DNA of 64,000 bases. Origin: Streptomyces sp. NBC_00510 (GTDB lineage: Bacteria; Actinomycetota; Actinomycetes; Streptomycetales; Streptomycetaceae). The notes beneath the pieces are model-generated. The model was not told the origin of the DNA and made no database searches. It was given only the letters and a program-made list of their open reading frames with translations. The stretch is taken from assembly GCA_036013505.1 (NCBI GenBank), contig CP107851.1, forward strand, positions 5,544,001-5,608,000, in the 5' to 3' direction. Each line of letters opens with the position of its first letter. Positions within the stretch are counted from its first letter, which is position 1. The position numbers and the translations under genes were made by a program. Of the stretch, positions 42,835 to 50,395 are shown one piece after another.

Positions 42835-44297
42835 ACAGCGACGGGACGTACGGCCATTGGATCGGCGGCCGGTGGCACGAACCGGCCGGAGCGCACTATC
42901 CAGTTGTCAATCCGGCCACGGAGGCGACCGTCGGGCACGCCCCCGAAGCGGGCCCGGCGGACGTGGACGCCGCGGTGCGCGCAGCCCGGGACGCGTACGA
43001 GGGCTGGTCCCGTACGAGCCCGGCGGAGCGCGCCGCGATCCTGGAGCGGATCGCGGACGTCCTCGCCTCGCGGTCGGCGGATCTCGTACCGCTGCTCCAG
43101 CAGGAGACGGGAGCGACGATCCGTGTCGCGTCGAGCATGCAGATTCCCACGGCGGTGGACCGCTTCCGGCGCTACGCGCGGGGCGCGCTGGAACCGGACA
43201 CGATCCCCTTCGCGCCGCAGCCCGTGAAGGCCTCGCCGCTCGCCCCCGGCGGGCTGGTCAACGCGGCGGCGGTACGGCGTCCGGTGGGCGTCGTCGCCTG
43301 CATCACCTCCTACAACTTCCCCCTGGTCAACCTGGCCGGCAAGGTCGCCCCCGCCCTGGCCATGGGCAACACCGTCGTCGCCAAGCCCGCGCCCCAGGAC
43401 CCGCTGACCTGCCTGCTGCTCGGCGGGATCATGCGGGAGGCGGGCCTGCCCGACGGGGTGTTCAATGTCATCACCGGCTCGGGCGCCGCGGCCGGTGAGG
43501 CACTGGTCGCGCACCCCGGCGTCGACATGATCAGCTTCACCGGCTCGACGGCGGTCGGGCAGGCGATCGCCCGCGTCGCGGGCGCGTCGATGAAGCGGAC
43601 CCTGATGGAACTGGGCGGCAAGGGCGCGGCGATCATCCTCGAGGACGCCGCACCGGGCGTCCTCAGATCAGCGGTATCTGCTGTCGGTTCAACATGGGCA
43701 TTCCATTCAGGTCAGATCTGCACGGCACCGACCCGTGTGCTCGTCCCCCGCGGGCGGTACGAGCAGGTGATCACCGCCCTTGAACAGTACGCCCGTTCGC
43801 TGACCGTCGGGGACCCTGTGGATAACTCCACCGTCGTCGGCCCGCTGATCACCGCCGCGCACCGCGACCGCGTCGAGGCGTACATCGCCGGCGCCCGCGA
43901 GCAGGGCGCCCGCGTCGTCACCGGCGGCGCGCGCCCCGACCTCAAACCCGGCTACTACGCGGCCCCCACGCTCCTCGCGGACGTCACGCCCGCCATGACG
44001 GTCGCCCGCGAGGAGATCTTCGGCCCGGTCGTCGCCGCCCTCCCGTACGACACCGAGGACGAGGCCGTCGAGATCGCCAACGGCACCCCGTACGGCCTGT
44101 ACGACTACGTCTTCGGCAGCGACACCGCGCGCGCCTGGGCCCTGGCCGCCCGCCTGCGCAGCGGCAACGTCGGCATCAACACCGTGCAGCGTCACCCCGA
44201 GACGCCCTTCGGCGGCTTCAAGCACAGCGGGATCGGCCGCGACGGCGGCTCCTTCGGACTGCACGCGTACAGCGAGCTCCAGGCGGTGGTGTGGTGA
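42831..44297 (+). CDS. Aldehyde dehydrogenase (NAD(P)+)
   Basis: A 488-residue ALDH. Catalytic Glu is in MELGGKGAAIILEDAAPG, nucleophilic Cys in HSGQICTAPTR. Cofactor motifs are TSYNFPLVNLAGKVAPALA and FTGSTAVGQAI, and EEIFGPVVAALPYD is typical. It oxidises an aldehyde to the acid. It overlaps the ACAD by 4 bp and the alcohol dehydrogenase by 1 bp (TGATG), so alcohol-aldehyde-acid oxidation appears coupled. Substrate unknown. Confidence 0.92.
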   Translation: MNSDGTYGHWIGGRWHEPAGAHYPVVNPATEATVGHAPEAGPADVDAAVRAARDAYEGWSRTSPAERAAILERIADVLASRSADLVPLLQQETGATIRVASSMQIPTAVDRFRRYARGALEPDTIPFAPQPVKASPLAPGGLVNAAAVRRPVGVVACITSYNFPLVNLAGKVAPALAMGNTVVAKPAPQDPLTCLLLGGIMREAGLPDGVFNVITGSGAAAGEALVAHPGVDMISFTGSTAVGQAIARVAGASMKRTLMELGGKGAAIILEDAAPGVLRSAVSAVGSTWAFHSGQICTAPTRVLVPRGRYEQVITALEQYARSLTVGDPVDNSTVVGPLITAAHRDRVEAYIAGAREQGARVVTGGARPDLKPGYYAAPTLLADVTPAMTVAREEIFGPVVAALPYDTEDEAVEIANGTPYGLYDYVFGSDTARAWALAARLRSGNVGINTVQRHPETPFGGFKHSGIGRDGGSFGLHAYSELQAVVW

Positions 44298-45346
44298 TGA
44301 GAGGCGTGATCTTCGACGGGACGGAGCCCGCGGTCGTCGACGACCTGGAGGTCCGGGACCCGGGCCCGGGCGAGGTGCTGGTCCGCATCCACGCGGCCGG
44401 GCTGTGCCACAGCGACCTGTCCGTCGTCGACGGGGTCATCCCCTTCCCCGTACCGGTCGTGCTCGGCCACGAGGGGGCGGGCGTCGTCGAGGCGACCGGC
44501 GCCGGCGTCTCGCACGTCTCGCCGGGCGACCGCGTGGCCCTGTCCACCCTCGCCAACTGCGGCACCTGCCCGGACTGCGACCGGGGCCGCCCGACGATGT
44601 GCCGCAAGGCCATCGGCCGTCCCGGCAGGCCCTTCAGCCGTCAGGGCGAGCCGCTGTTCAACTTCGCCTCCAACTCGGCCTTCGCCGAACTGACCGTCGT
44701 CAAGGCCGTCCAGGCCGTCCCCCTCCCCGCGGACATCCCCCTCACCTCGGCCGCGCTCATCGGCTGCGGGGTGCTGACCGGGGTCGGCGCCGCCCTCAAC
44801 CGCGCCCGGGTCGACCGCGGCGACACGGTCGTGGTCATCGGCACCGGTGGCATCGGCCTGAACGTGCTGCAGGGCGCGCGCATCGCGGGCGCCTCCCGGA
44901 TCGTCGCCGTCGACACCAACCCGGCGAAGGAGGAACCCGCGAGGCTGTTCGGCGCCACCGAGTTCGTGGACTCGGCGGAGGCGGCTCGCGCGCTGCTGCC
45001 CACCGGCGCCGACCACGTCTTCGAGTGCGTCGGCCACGTCGGGCTCATCCGCCAGGCCGTCGACCTCCTGGACCGCCACGGCCAGGCCGTCCTGCTGGGC
45101 GTGCCACCGGCCGACGCCGAGGCGTCCTTCCTGGTGTCCTCCATGTACCTCGACAAGTCCATCCTGGGCTGCCGCTACGGCTCGGCACGGCCGCAGCGCG
45201 ACATCGCGCTCTACGCCGACCTCTACCGGCAGGGCCGGCTCCTGCTGGACGAACTCGTCACCCGCACCTACCCGGTGGAGGACTTCGCCAAGGCGGCGGA
45301 GGACGCCCGGGGCGGCCGCGTGGCGCGGGGCGTGCTGACCTTCTGA
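44297..45346 (+). CDS. Zinc-dependent alcohol dehydrogenase
   Basis: A 349-residue MDR alcohol dehydrogenase. Catalytic zinc ligands are in GLCHSD and GHEGAGVVEATGAG. The structural zinc site is NCGTCPDCDRGRPTMC (four Cys). The Rossmann motif is VVIGTGGIGLNVLQGARIAG. It resembles class-III/NDMA-dependent-type actinobacterial ADHs (LIGCGVLTGVGAALNRA). The ATG at 44297 overlaps the ALDH stop; GTG codons at 44291 and 44294 are alternatives. Last gene of the SDR operon, convergent with the GlxA-type regulator. Confidence 0.92.
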   Translation: MRGVIFDGTEPAVVDDLEVRDPGPGEVLVRIHAAGLCHSDLSVVDGVIPFPVPVVLGHEGAGVVEATGAGVSHVSPGDRVALSTLANCGTCPDCDRGRPTMCRKAIGRPGRPFSRQGEPLFNFASNSAFAELTVVKAVQAVPLPADIPLTSAALIGCGVLTGVGAALNRARVDRGDTVVVIGTGGIGLNVLQGARIAGASRIVAVDTNPAKEEPARLFGATEFVDSAEAARALLPTGADHVFECVGHVGLIRQAVDLLDRHGQAVLLGVPPADAEASFLVSSMYLDKSILGCRYGSARPQRDIALYADLYRQGRLLLDELVTRTYPVEDFAKAAEDARGGRVARGVLTF

Positions 45347-45352
45347 GGCGGG

Positions 45353-46378
45353 TCAGAACGCCGCCGTCGCCCGGAAGGTGCGCCGGTAGGCGCTGGGCGA
45401 GACGCCGAGGACGGCCTGCAGGTGCTGCCGCATGGAGGCCGCCGTGCCGAACCCGGCCTGCGAGGCGACCTGGTCGACCGACAGGTCGCTGGACTCCAGC
45501 AGGTGCCGGGCGCGCTCGACGCGCTGCTGTGTCAGCCACTGCCCGGGGCTGGTGCCCACCTCCTCCCGGAAGCGGCGGGTGAAGGTGCGCACGCTCATCG
45601 CCTCGCGCTCGGCCAGCTCGCGCAGCGTCAGCGGCTGGTCGAGCCGGTCCAGCGCCCAGGAGCGCGCCGCGGCCGTGGTGGCCTGCTGGGGCTCGGGGAC
45701 GGGCCGTTGGATGTACTGGGCCTGTCCGCCCTCCCGGTGCGGCGGCACGACCGTACGGCGCGCGCTGGCGTTGGCCACGGCGGTGCCGTGGTCACGGCGT
45801 ACGAGGTGCAGGCACAGGTCGATGCCCGAGGCGACGCCCGCGGAGGTGAGGATGGCGCCGTTGTCCACGTACAGGACGTCCGGCTCGACCCGCACCTGGG
45901 GGAAGAGCCTTTGGAAGTGGTCCGTGCTCGACCAGTGCGTGGTGGCGCGCAGACCGTCCAGGTGGCCGGCCGCGGCGAGGAAGTACGAGCCGGTGCAGAT
46001 GGAGACGAGCCGGGCGCCGGGGCGGATGCGGGCGAAAGCCGCCGCCATCTCCGCGGGCAGCCTGCCCTCGGTGTGCGCGACGGAGCGCTCATGGGCGGCG
46101 GGGACGATGACGGTGTCGGCCGTCTCCAGGACCTCGGGGCCGTGGGCGACGTGGATCTCGAAGTCGGCCTCGGCGCGCACCGGCCCGGGACCGTGCGGGG
46201 AGCACGTCACCACCTCGTACAGATCGACCCCGTCGGAGTCCCTCGCGCCGCCGAAGATGCGGTGCGGGATGCCCACTTCGAAGGGGATCACACCGTGCTG
46301 CACCAGGACGACGACCCGGTGGCGCACCGGTGTGCGCGGCGCGGCGGTCGGAGAAGGCGTCTCCATGGATTCGGCCAT
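45353..46378 (-). CDS. GlxA-family AraC-type transcriptional activator
   Basis: A 341-residue regulator. An N-terminal DJ-1/PfpI-like domain (about 20-190; VVVLVQHGVIPFEVGIPHRI, ARLVSICTGSYFLAAAGHLD with the nucleophile-elbow Cys) precedes a C-terminal AraC double helix-turn-helix (about 240-335; LTLRELAEREAMSVRTFTRR, VDQVASQAGFGTAASMRQHL). It is divergent from an MFS transporter gene 52 bp away, its most likely target. No CTGACG operator is present here, so this pair seems to be regulated separately from the island. Start at 46378 after AAGGATCG. Confidence 0.9.
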   Translation of the reverse strand: MAESMETPSPTAAPRTPVRHRVVVLVQHGVIPFEVGIPHRIFGGARDSDGVDLYEVVTCSPHGPGPVRAEADFEIHVAHGPEVLETADTVIVPAAHERSVAHTEGRLPAEMAAAFARIRPGARLVSICTGSYFLAAAGHLDGLRATTHWSSTDHFQRLFPQVRVEPDVLYVDNGAILTSAGVASGIDLCLHLVRRDHGTAVANASARRTVVPPHREGGQAQYIQRPVPEPQQATTAAARSWALDRLDQPLTLRELAEREAMSVRTFTRRFREEVGTSPGQWLTQQRVERARHLLESSDLSVDQVASQAGFGTAASMRQHLQAVLGVSPSAYRRTFRATAAF

Positions 46379-46430
46379 GGCCCGATCCTTGCACAACATG
46401 GCCATCCGGCCACTCGTTTCGTGAAAGACG

Positions 46431-47783
46431 ATGCCGGATGCTGACCTGGTGACGCAGACTCCCGAGCTTCCCGTGCAGCCCCTGGCCGACAGGGGCCCCG
46501 ACGTTCCCCGGCCGTTCCGCACGCCCCGGATCCACCGCGCGTGGTCGGTGGCGGCCGCCGCCTTCGTCACGCTCATCGGCGCCGCCGGCTTCGCCTCCCT
46601 GCCCGGACTGCTGATCGAGCCGCTGCACGGCGAGTTCGGGTGGTCGCGGGGCATGATCGGCCTGGCCGTCTCGGTCAACCTCGCGCTCTACGGCGTGACG
46701 GCGCCGTTCGCCGCCGCGCTCATGGACCGCTTCGGCATCCGCCGGGTCGTCGCGGCCGCGCTCGTCACCATCGCGACGGGTGCGAGCCTGACCGTCTTCA
46801 TGACCGCGAGCTGGCAGCTCGTGCTCCTGTGGGGCGTGCTCGTCGGGCTGGGCAGCGGCTCCATGGCCCTGGCCTTCGCGACCACCGTCACCAACCGCTG
46901 GTTCGAGGACCGGCGCGGCCTGGTCACGGGCATCCTGACGGCGGCCGGCGCGGCGGGACAGCTGATCTTCCTCCCCCTGCTCTCCGTCATCATCGAGCAC
47001 GCGGGCTGGCGCGCCGCGGCCCTCACCGTGGCGGGCGCCGCGGTCGTCGTCGCGCCCTTGGTCTACCTGCTGCTGCGGGACCACCCCGCCGACGTGGGCC
47101 TGGCCCCGTACGGTGCCGCGGAGTTCGTGCCGAAGCCGCCGCCGGTGACGGGGGCGGCCAAGCGGGCGGTCAAGGCGCTGTTCAACGCAGCCCGCGGCGG
47201 CCCGTTCTGGCTGCTGGCGGGGACCTTCGCGATCTGCGGCGCCTCGACGAACGGCCTGGTCAAGACGCACTTCGTGCCCGCGGCCCACGACCACGGGATG
47301 CCGGTGACGGCCGCCGCCTCACTGCTCGCCGTGATCGGCATCTTCGACATCGCGGGCACGGTGGCCTCCGGCTGGTTCACCGACCGCTTCAGCCCGCGGC
47401 GGCTGCTGGCCACCTACTACGGGCTGCGCGGACTGTCGCTGATGTTCCTGCCGGTGCTCCTGAACGACGCCGTCCACCCGCCCATGGTGCTGTTCATCGT
47501 CTTCTACGGCCTGGACTGGGTCGCCACCGTGCCGCCGACCATCGCCCTGTGCCGTGAGTTCTACGGCGCCGACAGCGCCATCGTCTTCGGCTGGGTACTC
47601 GCCTCCCACCAGTTGGGCGCCGCCCTGGTGGCGTTCCTCGGTGGCGCGGCGCGCGACACCTTCGGCTCCTACGACGTGGTCTGGTACTCCTCCGGGGCGC
47701 TGTGCGCGGTGGCGGCGCTCATGGCGCTGGTGATCCGGCGGCGGGCGACCCCGGGCGCCGGGGCGCTCCCGCTCGCGGCGTAG
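46431..47783 (+). CDS. MFS transporter
   Basis: A 450-residue, 12-helix major facilitator with the loop-2/3-type motif ALMDRFGIRRVVAAALVTI and its repeat in the second half (GWFTDRFSPRRLLATYYGLR). It is monocarboxylate/oxalate-formate-antiporter-like in layout, with the central loop after LLLRDHPADVGLAPYG. The start may be ATG 46431 or GTG 46449. Divergent from the GlxA-type regulator. Import of a carboxylate feeding the neighbouring acyl-CoA pathway is plausible but unproven. Confidence 0.88.
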   Translation: MPDADLVTQTPELPVQPLADRGPDVPRPFRTPRIHRAWSVAAAAFVTLIGAAGFASLPGLLIEPLHGEFGWSRGMIGLAVSVNLALYGVTAPFAAALMDRFGIRRVVAAALVTIATGASLTVFMTASWQLVLLWGVLVGLGSGSMALAFATTVTNRWFEDRRGLVTGILTAAGAAGQLIFLPLLSVIIEHAGWRAAALTVAGAAVVVAPLVYLLLRDHPADVGLAPYGAAEFVPKPPPVTGAAKRAVKALFNAARGGPFWLLAGTFAICGASTNGLVKTHFVPAAHDHGMPVTAAASLLAVIGIFDIAGTVASGWFTDRFSPRRLLATYYGLRGLSLMFLPVLLNDAVHPPMVLFIVFYGLDWVATVPPTIALCREFYGADSAIVFGWVLASHQLGAALVAFLGGAARDTFGSYDVVWYSSGALCAVAALMALVIRRRATPGAGALPLAA

Positions 47784-47870
47784 CCGGCCGGCCCCGGCGC
47801 CGCCGGGTCCCGCGGCTGCCCTGGTGGCGGTACGGGAACCGCGTGCGGCGCCGGGGCGTCCGTCCTGTGC

Positions 47871-48197
47871 GTGAGGGAAGCGGCCAAGGGCCTCACCGGC
47901 CTCCTTGTGGCGGGCCTGGGTGCGGCGTCCGCGCTGCTGGCATGGGCGCCGCTCGCCAGGGTCAACGTCGAGGGCGGCTTCGAGGGACAGCGCCGGGATT
48001 TGAGCGTCCTCTACGTGGACCTTCCGCTCATCGCCGCGGGCGGTGCCCTGGTGCCGCTCGCCTTCTGGCTGCTCACGCTGCGCGGGTCGCGCCGCCCCGG
48101 GCTCGCGGCCCTGGTGGCGGCGGCCGTGGCCGCCCTCGGGATCTGGGCGCTGACCAGTTGGTGGGCGCCCCACCAGGCGCCGGAGTTCACGGGCTGA
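47871..48197 (+). CDS. Small membrane protein, unknown function
   Basis: A 108-residue protein with three hydrophobic helices (GLLVAGLGAASALLAWAPLA; DLPLIAAGGALVPLAFWLLT; LAALVAAAVAALGIWALTSW). An external loop (about 30-50) after the first. GTG start. It resembles Trp-associated membrane proteins in outline but is too short for a firm call. No clear functional context. Confidence 0.6.
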   Translation: MREAAKGLTGLLVAGLGAASALLAWAPLARVNVEGGFEGQRRDLSVLYVDLPLIAAGGALVPLAFWLLTLRGSRRPGLAALVAAAVAALGIWALTSWWAPHQAPEFTG

Positions 48198-48217
48198 GGC
48201 GCGTACGGCGGCCGCGG

Positions 48218-48835
48218 TCAGGGCGCGAGCCGGCCGAAGCTGCCGCGGTGGAAGAGCAGCGGCCCGTCGTCTTCCGCACCGTGGCCCAGATCCCGGACCC
48301 GGCCGATGACGACGAGGTGGTCGCCGCCGGTGTGCACGGCGTGGATCGCGCAGTCGATCCACGCGGCCACGCCGCGCAGCCGGGGCGAGCCCGTCACCGG
48401 CGCCGGATCCCACTCCACGCCCGCGAACTTGTCCCCGCCGCTCACGGCGAAGGAGCGGCACAGCTCCTGCTGGCCCGCGCCGAGCACGTTCACGCAGAAC
48501 ACCCCGGCCCGCGCGATGCGCGGCCAGCTGGTGGATGTGCGCGCCACCATGAAGACGACCAGCGGCGGATCGAGCGACAGCGACGCGAACGACTGGCAGG
48601 CGAACCCGGCGGGTCCGCCCTCCGCGTCGTCCCCGGGCGCCGCGATCACCGTCACGCCGCTCGCGAAGTTCCCCAGCACCTTCCGGAATTCGGCCTGGTC
48701 CACCGGGGCGCGCTCGTCCGGCCGCACGGCCCGCAGTTCGGGCGGCGGCAGCGGGTCCACCCGCCCGGACGTCGTCACCGCCCCGGCCGACCGGAGGTAG
48801 CGCACGACGGCGACCGCCATGCCTGCTTGTCCCAT
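48218..48835 (-). CDS. Flavin reductase-like FMN-binding protein (monooxygenase component)
   Basis: A 205-residue HpaC/HsaB-type flavin reductase. Motifs: FRKVLGNFASGVTVIAAPG, GFACQSFASLSLDPPLVVFM and the C-terminal HTGGDHLVVIGRVRDLG. It supplies reduced flavin to a separate oxygenase in two-component systems. No matching oxygenase is adjacent; the FAD monooxygenase at 52.9 kb is of a self-reducing type. The ATG at 48835 has an ideal GGGAGG ribosome site. Operator copy D begins 17 bp upstream. Confidence 0.88.
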   Translation of the reverse strand: MGQAGMAVAVVRYLRSAGAVTTSGRVDPLPPPELRAVRPDERAPVDQAEFRKVLGNFASGVTVIAAPGDDAEGGPAGFACQSFASLSLDPPLVVFMVARTSTSWPRIARAGVFCVNVLGAGQQELCRSFAVSGGDKFAGVEWDPAPVTGSPRLRGVAAWIDCAIHAVHTGGDHLVVIGRVRDLGHGAEDDGPLLFHRGSFGRLAP

Positions 48836-48849
48836 CACGCCTCCCATTG

Positions 48850-48870
48850 AAACTGACGGATCGTCAGAAG
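48850..48870. promoter_or_regulatory. Shared operator, copy D
   Basis: The perfect core CTGACGGATCGTCAG (48853-48867) lies 17 bp upstream of the flavin reductase ATG. It is also 52 bp before the divergent membrane-protein gene. Confidence 0.85.
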
Positions 48871-48919
48871 TGAAGGCCCGCACGGCAGCCGGACGAGGAT
48901 CGGGCGTACCGTGCCGGCC

Positions 48920-49546
48920 ATGGGATGGGGTACGGGGTGGGGGTCCCCGGCGCGGCCCGCGGTCGACCCGTGGGGCGATGCCGGACGCGCGGCGGCGGTC
49001 ACGACGTACTGCGCGGTGGGGGTGATCGCGGCAACGGTCCGTATGGTCGTCCTTCCGTCCCTGAAGTCCTCGGACGGTGCCTTCGAGGAACCGCTCGCCC
49101 TTTGCGTGCTGCCGCTGGCCCTGGTCCCCCTGTGGGCCTTCGCAGTGGCCGCCTCGCTCCTGCACGCCCTGCCGGCGACGGTCCTGGGACTCCGGCTCGC
49201 GGCGCGCACGGGGCGCCCCCGTTGGCTCTGCCTGCTGGCGGCGGAGGCCGCGACGGCCGCCGTCCTCGCGGTGCCGGTGGTGTGGCTCGGCGGTCCGTAC
49301 CCGCTCACGTGGCTGTGCCTCGCGGGTGCCGGTGCGGCGCCGGTGCCGGTCACCTCGTTCTACGCGGGGCGCCGGGACCCGGAGGGCAGGACCGGGTGGG
49401 CGCGGCAGCGGCAGGTCGCGTTCCAGATCTCCGTCGTGGCGATCGCGGTGGTCGGGCTCGTCTTCGCGGGCGCTTTGCTGGCGTACGGCACCGGACTGCT
49501 GGAGGAGTACCGGCCCCCGCCCGGGGCCGGGGCGCCCGGGGAGTGA
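48920..49546 (+). CDS. Multi-pass membrane protein, unknown function
   Basis: A 208-residue protein with four to five hydrophobic segments (VTTYCAVGVIAATVRMVVL; LALVPLWAFAVAASLLHALP; LLAAEAATAAVLAVPVVWLG; ISVVAIAVVGLVFAGALLA) and Gly/Pro-rich ends. No family recognised. The ATG at 48920 is preferred; a GTG lies nine bases upstream. It is convergent with the enoyl-CoA hydratase gene (12-bp gap) and divergent from the flavin reductase across copy D. Confidence 0.7.
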   Translation: MGWGTGWGSPARPAVDPWGDAGRAAAVTTYCAVGVIAATVRMVVLPSLKSSDGAFEEPLALCVLPLALVPLWAFAVAASLLHALPATVLGLRLAARTGRPRWLCLLAAEAATAAVLAVPVVWLGGPYPLTWLCLAGAGAAPVPVTSFYAGRRDPEGRTGWARQRQVAFQISVVAIAVVGLVFAGALLAYGTGLLEEYRPPPGAGAPGE

Positions 49547-49558
49547 GCCTTCGCGGTG

Positions 49559-50395
49559 TCACCGGCCACGGAAGTCCGGTGGGCGGCGTTCGATGAAGGC
49601 GCGCAGTCCCTCCTGGGCGTCGGCGGTGGTCATGTTCTGCTCCTGCGCGGCCGCCTCGGCGGCGAAGGCCGTCGCGCGGTCGGAGTCCAGGGACGCGTTG
49701 ACGAGTTGTTTGGTCAGGGCCAGGGCGCGGGTGGGGCCGGAGGCGAGTCGCTGGGCGAGGGCGTCGGCGGCCGAGTCGAGTTCCTCGCCGGGGACGACGC
49801 GGTTGACCAGCCCGAGGCGTTCGGCGGCGGCGGCGGGGAGGTCGTCGCCGAGGAGGAGGAGTTCCTTCGCGCGGTGCGGGCCGATCAGGCGGGGGAGGAG
49901 GTAGGCGCCCCCGCCGTCGGGGACGAGACCGCGGCGGACGAAGACCTCGATGAACTTCGCCGTGTCGGCGGCCAGGACGAGGTCGCAGGCGAGGGCGAGA
50001 TGGGCACCGAGACCGGCGGCCGTGCCGTTCACGGCGGCGACCACGGGTTTCTCGCAGTCGAGGACGGCGGCGATGAGGCGCTGGGCCCCGGACCGGATCG
50101 TCCGGGCCACGTCGCCCGCGACCCGGTCCGCGGCGGCCGGACCGCCGCGCAGGTCGGCCCCCGCGCAGAAGGCCCGGCGGCCGGCGCCGGTCAGGACGAC
50201 GGCCCGCACGGCCGGGTCCGCGGAGGCCTCCAGAAATTTCTCGATGAGGCGTTCGCGCAGGTCAGGGGTGATGGCGTTCATCGCCTGGGGGCGGTTGAGG
50301 GTGAGCCGGGAGACCCCGTTGTCGGTGACGTGGAGTACAACGGATTCCACGGAGCCATCACGCTCCGTGACCACTCCACGGGGGGAGTCAGTCAT
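49559..50395 (-). CDS. Enoyl-CoA hydratase/isomerase family (crotonase) protein
   Basis: A 278-residue crotonase. The oxyanion-hole segments are RAFCAGADLRGG (about residue 75) and VNGTAAGLGAHLALACDLVL (about 122). The catalytic glutamate region reads FVRRGLVPDGGGAYLLPRLI, so one of the two usual Glu positions appears replaced, as in isomerase or hydrolase variants. Its ATG overlaps the upstream CoA-ligase gene by 8 bp, with AGGAGA inside that gene. Likely hydrates or isomerises the product of the island's dehydrogenases. Confidence 0.88.
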   Translation of the reverse strand: MTDSPRGVVTERDGSVESVVLHVTDNGVSRLTLNRPQAMNAITPDLRERLIEKFLEASADPAVRAVVLTGAGRRAFCAGADLRGGPAAADRVAGDVARTIRSGAQRLIAAVLDCEKPVVAAVNGTAAGLGAHLALACDLVLAADTAKFIEVFVRRGLVPDGGGAYLLPRLIGPHRAKELLLLGDDLPAAAAERLGLVNRVVPGEELDSAADALAQRLASGPTRALALTKQLVNASLDSDRATAFAAEAAAQEQNMTTADAQEGLRAFIERRPPDFRGR